Shown here: positions 6,320-9,811 of the stretch, piece by piece
Position numbering within the stretch: position 1 is the stretch's first letter
How the letters are laid out: every line of letters starts with the position of its first letter
Assembly (NCBI GenBank): GCA_964542855.1
Contig: CAZIWJ010000136.1
Coordinates: 1-9,811, forward strand
Reading direction: 5' to 3'
DNA: 9,811 nt
Source of the DNA: CAZIWJ01 sp964542855
Lineage (GTDB): Bacteria; Bacteroidota; Bacteroidia; Cytophagales; Cyclobacteriaceae
Made by a program: the position numbers and the translations under genes
The notes under the pieces: model-generated
Told to the model about the DNA's origin: nothing
Databases searched by the model: none
Seen by the model: only the letters and a program-made list of their open reading frames with translations

Positions 6320-6991
6320 ATGCGAACTTTACTGGCTTTGCTAATTTGCATAATTTCTACCCATACGGCACTGGCGTATTCAGTTGAGAACGTTCAGGCA
6401 CAGCTAAACCTGACCGACTCCGTTCAGGCCACTGTTGATATGCAGTATGCCTTATCGGGCTATACTACCGGTGAAGTAATTAACCTCAGCATGATTGCCT
6501 ATGCGCCTGTCAGTTCATCAGCAATTACCGTTGAAGTAAATAACCGGCCGGTGCCGGTTAAATGGAAAGAAGGGAAACACATGCTTACCGCCCGGTTTGT
6601 TCTCAACAAGCAGGAAGAACACATTAAACTAACTGTATCTTATGCTTTTCGCTGTACCCGCTCGGAAGAAATTAAAGTACCCCTCCCTTATTTGTCGGTG
6701 GCAGCCGAACAATCGGCGGAAAAATTCTTCGTTGCCAATATTCTGCTGCCCGAGGGGCTGATGATTCAGGATATGTTCCCCAGTGTTCCGCTTCAGCACT
6801 TAAACAAAGCGGGCAGCAGCCAGGTAAAGCAATTTACATTACAGGTTATGCCCAGCCTATTGCGTTTAAAGCTGGTACCGGAACAGGCGGTTAATTACTC
6901 TGCTTTGCAGCTCATGGATGCCGGTTTGCTTGGTGTGTTGGTACTGCTGCTGGTACTGGGCTGGGTTTTCCGAAAAAAACTAATTTACTGA
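6320..6991 (+). CDS. exported protein with C-terminal membrane anchor, unknown function
   Basis: I do not recognise this 223-residue protein. It starts with a typical signal peptide (MRTLLALLICIISTHTALA, cleavage expected near residue 19). About 175 residues with alternating hydrophobic strands follow, suggesting beta-sandwich structure (ATVDMQYALSGY, AITVEVNNRPVPVKW, IKLTVSYAF). It ends with one membrane helix at about 198-217 and a basic tail RKKLIY. This predicts a periplasmic domain held in the inner membrane with a short cytoplasmic tail. I chose ATG 6320-6322, two bases after the M19 stop, because it puts the signal peptide at the N-terminus. ATG 6308 is a possible alternative that adds four residues (MVLI). 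Its TGA overlaps the ATG of the micropeptide by one base (TGATG). Position between a hydrolase and a symporter suggests a transport accessory or substrate-binding role, which is inference only. Confidence 0.75.
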   Translation: MRTLLALLICIISTHTALAYSVENVQAQLNLTDSVQATVDMQYALSGYTTGEVINLSMIAYAPVSSSAITVEVNNRPVPVKWKEGKHMLTARFVLNKQEEHIKLTVSYAFRCTRSEEIKVPLPYLSVAAEQSAEKFFVANILLPEGLMIQDMFPSVPLQHLNKAGSSQVKQFTLQVMPSLLRLKLVPEQAVNYSALQLMDAGLLGVLVLLLVLGWVFRKKLIY

Positions 6992-7083
6992 TGCCATTTT
7001 CATTCTGGGGACTGTTTATTGCATTTTTCGCCCTGGTTGTTATGTATGTAGTGTGGCTTAAATGGGTGGAAAAGAATGATTGA
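6991..7083 (+). CDS. 30-residue single-helix membrane micropeptide, possible symporter accessory
   Basis: A 30-codon ORF fills the apparent gap between the anchored protein and the symporter. It begins MPFSFWGLFIAFFALVV and ends KWVEKND. A single hydrophobic helix (about residues 4-22) is followed by a charged tail with two Lys and an Asp. Its ATG shares one base with the upstream stop (TGATG at 6989-6993), and its TGA lies 8 bases inside the symporter gene. Both junctions are classic signs of translational coupling. Small one-helix proteins encoded next to sodium:solute symporters are known, for example the 'symporter small accessory protein' families, and this looks like a member or an analogue. 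It falls below usual gene-calling length limits and is easily missed. No sequence family can be confirmed by eye. Confidence 0.65.
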   Translation: MPFSFWGLFIAFFALVVMYVVWLKWVEKND

Positions 7084-8509
7084 GGTTACCGTTTTCACCG
7101 TTTATTTTCTGTTGGTTTTCCTCATCGGCTGGCTGAGTTTAAGAGCTACCCGAACAGAAAGCGATTACTGGATTGCGGGAGGGAATTTAAACTGGTTAAT
7201 TGGCGGGGCTACCATGTCGGCCACCCATGCCAGTGCCGGTACTTTCATTGGAACCATTGGGGTAATTTATTCGCTGGGGTGGACGTTTGGCTGGGTGGTA
7301 CTGGTTATTCCGCTGGCCTACTGGTTTATGGTGGCTTTCCTGGCCCCCCGGTTTACACGTATGCGTCAGTTAACACTTCCTTCGTTTATGGAAAGCCGGT
7401 ATTACAGCAAATCGGCCAGGGCGGTGGCTGCGGTAATTATATTAATTGCCACAGTAGTTTACATCCAGGCGCAGATTGTGGCTGGCGGGCTGGTTGCCAA
7501 CATTATTTTCGGACTAGATACCCAAACGGGTATGCTGCTGTTCACTGCTTTCCTACTGGTTTACACGGTAATCGGGGGAATGCTAGCGGTGGTTTACACT
7601 GATTTTATACAACTGGTGGTGATGGTAGCCGGTGCGTTAGTAGCCGTACCGCTGGCCGTAAGCCGGCTTGATGGATGGCAGAACATGTTAACCCTGGTTG
7701 AAGCCGTTAAGCCCGATGTATTTCAGTGGGGAAGTGTGCCTGCTCCTTTCCTGCTCACGCTGGGGCTGGCATTTTTTCTGGGTTCGGTGGCTACTCCGGA
7801 AAAAGTAACCCGGCTGTACGCCATGAAAGATATGCGAACCATCCGGCGCGGCATATTATTTACCATGATCATTGTTACCGTAATGAACCTGCTGGTATTT
7901 ATCCTGGGGCTCACGAGCATCGTGCTGTTTCCTGGTTTACCCAATGGTGACCTGGCCATGCCGATGGTAGCCAAGGCCCTGCTCCCTCCTTTTGTTGGCT
8001 CAGTGCTGTTGGCAGCCGTTACGTCTGCTATGATGTCGACCGTTGATTCCCTGCTGCTGGTAGCCGGATCGGCCATTTCGGAAGATATTTATTATACCTT
8101 GGTTAATCCCCGGGCTTCCCGAAAGAAAAGGCTTCAGGTAGCGCGGATAGGGATTATTGTTGTCGGTATTGTTCCGCTGGGGTTGATACTAAGCGGAATA
8201 GGCGAAGGCAAGTTGATCCAGTTTATCGTGGTTCTGTTTTCGGCCCTGATGGCCGCTGGCTTTTTTATCCCGGTAGTTGGCGGAGTTTGGTGGAAGCGGG
8301 CAACCAAAGAAGGAGCGATTGCTGCAATGGTGGGTGGAGTTACCATTACAATGCTATGGAAAGCCCTGGGGCCGGAAGCGATTGACCCCGTACTACCGGG
8401 CTTTTTAGCCTCAGCTTTATTGTGGGTAGTAGTGAGCAGGTTCACACCAGCTCCACCAGCAGAGGCTTTGGAGGGATACTTTCAGCAAAAGCAGGAGCAG
8501 GATGCTTAG
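7076..8509 (+). CDS. sodium:solute symporter family transporter
   Basis: This 477-residue polytopic inner-membrane protein belongs to the SSS family (PutP/PanF/SGLT type), with about 13 predicted helices. These carriers use the sodium gradient to import solutes such as amino acids, carboxylates or vitamins. The family signature is clear: SDYWIAGGNLNW (residues about 29-40), ATHASAGTFIG in the first core helix, and AAVTSAMMSTVDS in core helix 8. Ser321 and Thr322 there match the sodium-site pair of PutP (Ser340/Thr341). LLLVAGSAISEDIY follows, as in other members. The C-terminus is a short hydrophilic tail. The substrate cannot be read from the sequence; linkage to an M19 hydrolase hints at a peptide-like or amide compound. 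The ATG lies inside the micropeptide gene (8-base overlap), with a modest purine-rich GGTGGAAAAG in front. It is the last gene of the unit. Confidence 0.93.
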   Translation: MIEVTVFTVYFLLVFLIGWLSLRATRTESDYWIAGGNLNWLIGGATMSATHASAGTFIGTIGVIYSLGWTFGWVVLVIPLAYWFMVAFLAPRFTRMRQLTLPSFMESRYYSKSARAVAAVIILIATVVYIQAQIVAGGLVANIIFGLDTQTGMLLFTAFLLVYTVIGGMLAVVYTDFIQLVVMVAGALVAVPLAVSRLDGWQNMLTLVEAVKPDVFQWGSVPAPFLLTLGLAFFLGSVATPEKVTRLYAMKDMRTIRRGILFTMIIVTVMNLLVFILGLTSIVLFPGLPNGDLAMPMVAKALLPPFVGSVLLAAVTSAMMSTVDSLLLVAGSAISEDIYYTLVNPRASRKKRLQVARIGIIVVGIVPLGLILSGIGEGKLIQFIVVLFSALMAAGFFIPVVGGVWWKRATKEGAIAAMVGGVTITMLWKALGPEAIDPVLPGFLASALLWVVVSRFTPAPPAEALEGYFQQKQEQDA

Positions 8510-8516
8510 GTGAACA

Positions 8517-8546
8517 CCTGACCCAATTATCCGGTATTGGATCAGG
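8517..8546. terminator. bidirectional hairpin between symporter and ALDH genes
   Basis: CCTGACCCAAT (8517-8527) and ATTGGATCAGG (8536-8546) form an 11-bp stem with one C-A mismatch around an 8-base loop. It lies in the 32-base gap of two convergent genes and covers the ALDH stop codon (8542-8544). It is well placed to end both transcripts, though no T-run follows on either strand, so it may act with Rho or protect 3' ends. Confidence 0.5.
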
Positions 8547-9811
8547 CGATATATATGGTTTTAGCATTAACGAATTCTTTGATGCCATGGTATGAAAGTT
8601 CCCGGCCGTAGCCCGATTGTTTGATGCCGCCGAAAGGCAGGCGGGGATCAGACTTGACCAGGGAATTAATGAATACCGAGCCGGAAAAAATATCTTGCGC
8701 CAGCATTGCACCTTTCTCAGGATCGTTCGTCCAGATGGAAGCCCCCAGGCCGTAAAGGGTCTGGTTAGCCCTTTCAATGGCTTTAGCCTCACTTTCAACC
8801 GGGATAATGGTAGCCGCCGGGCCAAAGGTTTCTTCGTCGAAAGCTGCCATACCGGGCTGCACATTCAGTAAAAGTGCCGGTGAAAACCTGGCACCTTCTC
8901 TTTGCCCTCCGATAACCAATTGCGCCCCCTTCTGCACTGATTGATTAATTTGTCGCTCGATATTCTCGGCCAGATCGACCCGGGCCAATGGTCCGGTAGT
9001 GGTAGATTCGTGCAACGGATTACCGGTTTTCAGGGCTTCGATATGCTGCTGTACCCTCTGGGTGAACTCGTCTTTCACTTTTTCATGAACGATAAACCGT
9101 TTAGCGGCAATACAGCTCTGTCCGGCGTTCATCATACGGGCCTGCACGGCAACTTTTGCCGTATGGTTGAGGTCGGCATCGGCCAGTACAATGAACGGAT
9201 CACTTCCTCCCAGTTCCAGTACTGATTTTTTAATGTGCTGACCGGCAAGCGAAGCTACACTGGCCCCTGCCCGATTCGATCCGGTGAGGGTAACCGCCTG
9301 TACGATGGGATGGGCTACCAATTTGGGTACATGGTTTACGTCTATAATCAACGATTGAAATACCCCTTCCGGGAACCCGGCTTCAGTAAATAATGCTTCT
9401 ATTTGCAGGGCGCAACGGCTTACGTTGGGGGCGTGTTTGAGCAACCCGGTATTTCCGGCCATGAGCGTTGGAGCGGCAAAGCGGAACACCTGCCAGAACG
9501 GAAAATTCCAGGGCATAATGGCCAGCACTGCACCAATGGGTTCGTAACGCACGTAGCTTTTGCGGGCATCGGTAGAGATAATTTCGTCCTGTAGAAATTC
9601 TTCGGCGTTTTCGGCATAGTAGCGACACACCCAGGCGCACTTTTTAATTTCCCCCCGGGCCTCGTTAATAGTTTTTCCCATTTCAAGGGTAATGGTTTTA
9701 GCGTACCTGTCGGTGTCATTATCCAGCACGTCGGCTACTTTCAGCAGCAGGTCGGCCCGGTACCGGAAGCTGGTTTTACTCCACGGGTAAAAAGCCTCCC
9801 GGCTGCTTTCC
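8542..9811 (-). CDS. NAD(P)-dependent succinate-semialdehyde dehydrogenase family (5' end outside window)
   Basis: This is an aldehyde dehydrogenase of the succinate-semialdehyde type, which oxidises an aldehyde to its acid with NAD(P). At least 423 codons lie in the window, and the reading frame stays open to the right edge (upstream residues include SREAFYPWSKTSFRYRADLL), so the true start is outside. The GTG near 9729 is internal. Landmarks from N to C are EMGKTINEARGEI, the cofactor-binding MPWNFPFWQVFR, VTLTGSNRAG, the catalytic Glu in VLELGGSDPF (codon 9214-9216), the catalytic Cys in NAGQSCIAAKRF (codon 9112-9114), EETFGPAA, and the C-terminal LPFGGIKQSGYGRE. Both catalytic residues are present, so it should be active. 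Closest resemblance is to the Sad/GabD group, but ALDH substrate specificity is hard to assign by eye. It converges on the symporter gene and is not part of that operon. Confidence 0.9.
   Translation of the reverse strand, partial: ESSREAFYPWSKTSFRYRADLLLKVADVLDNDTDRYAKTITLEMGKTINEARGEIKKCAWVCRYYAENAEEFLQDEIISTDARKSYVRYEPIGAVLAIMPWNFPFWQVFRFAAPTLMAGNTGLLKHAPNVSRCALQIEALFTEAGFPEGVFQSLIIDVNHVPKLVAHPIVQAVTLTGSNRAGASVASLAGQHIKKSVLELGGSDPFIVLADADLNHTAKVAVQARMMNAGQSCIAAKRFIVHEKVKDEFTQRVQQHIEALKTGNPLHESTTTGPLARVDLAENIERQINQSVQKGAQLVIGGQREGARFSPALLLNVQPGMAAFDEETFGPAATIIPVESEAKAIERANQTLYGLGASIWTNDPEKGAMLAQDIFSGSVFINSLVKSDPRLPFGGIKQSGYGRELSYHGIKEFVNAKTIYIA

Noticed and set aside
7279..7602. 107-codon plus-strand ORF inside the symporter gene
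   Set aside because: It is out of frame with a strongly supported SSS protein and rich in glycine and tyrosine, as expected from an alternative frame.
8442..8864. 140-codon minus-strand ORF at the symporter/ALDH junction
   Set aside because: It is an out-of-frame shadow of the ALDH gene and runs into the antisense of the symporter end; no domain is visible.

Overview
The window looks like chromosomal DNA from a Bacteroidota bacterium, probably of the Cytophagales type. Three things point that way. The families present (DUF3109, a PPAD-like agmatine/peptidylarginine deiminase, a DUF4199-like remnant, a YkgJ-type cysteine-cluster protein) are typical of that phylum. Start codons are mostly preceded by A/T-rich sequence without a clear Shine-Dalgarno. 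A few promoter-like sites fit the TTG-N19-TAnnTTTG pattern of the phylum. The assignment is an inference from gene content; there is no rRNA or other phylogenetic marker here.

Layout. At 132-1109 a DUF3109 cysteine-rich protein (+) and an ACT-domain protein (-) converge with no base between their stop codons. At 1156-1569 (-) lies a decayed membrane-protein gene, DUF4199-like, with frameshifts and stops. A GNAT acetyltransferase (+) occupies 1668-2126. A convergent spacer with two tandem hairpins separates it from a membrane-anchored peptidylarginine/agmatine-deiminase-like protein (-, 2352-3902). A 308-base gap with promoter-like and terminator-like signals follows, then a YkgJ-type cysteine-cluster protein (-, 4211-4813). 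No tRNA, rRNA, CRISPR array or insertion sequence was recognised.

The most interesting part is 5100-8509 (+), a tightly packed four-gene unit. It encodes a cytoplasmic M19 (renal dipeptidase family) hydrolase, an unrecognised signal-peptide protein with a C-terminal membrane anchor, a 30-residue single-helix membrane micropeptide, and a sodium:solute symporter. The junctions are a 2-base gap, a 1-base overlap (TGATG) and an 8-base overlap, so translation is probably coupled. The arrangement suggests a sodium-driven importer with two small membrane accessories feeding a compound to a cytoplasmic M19 hydrolase. The substrate, perhaps a dipeptide or related amide, is not evident.

The right end carries a minus-strand aldehyde dehydrogenase of the succinate-semialdehyde type, which runs off the window. 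It converges on the symporter gene with a shared hairpin in the 32-base gap.
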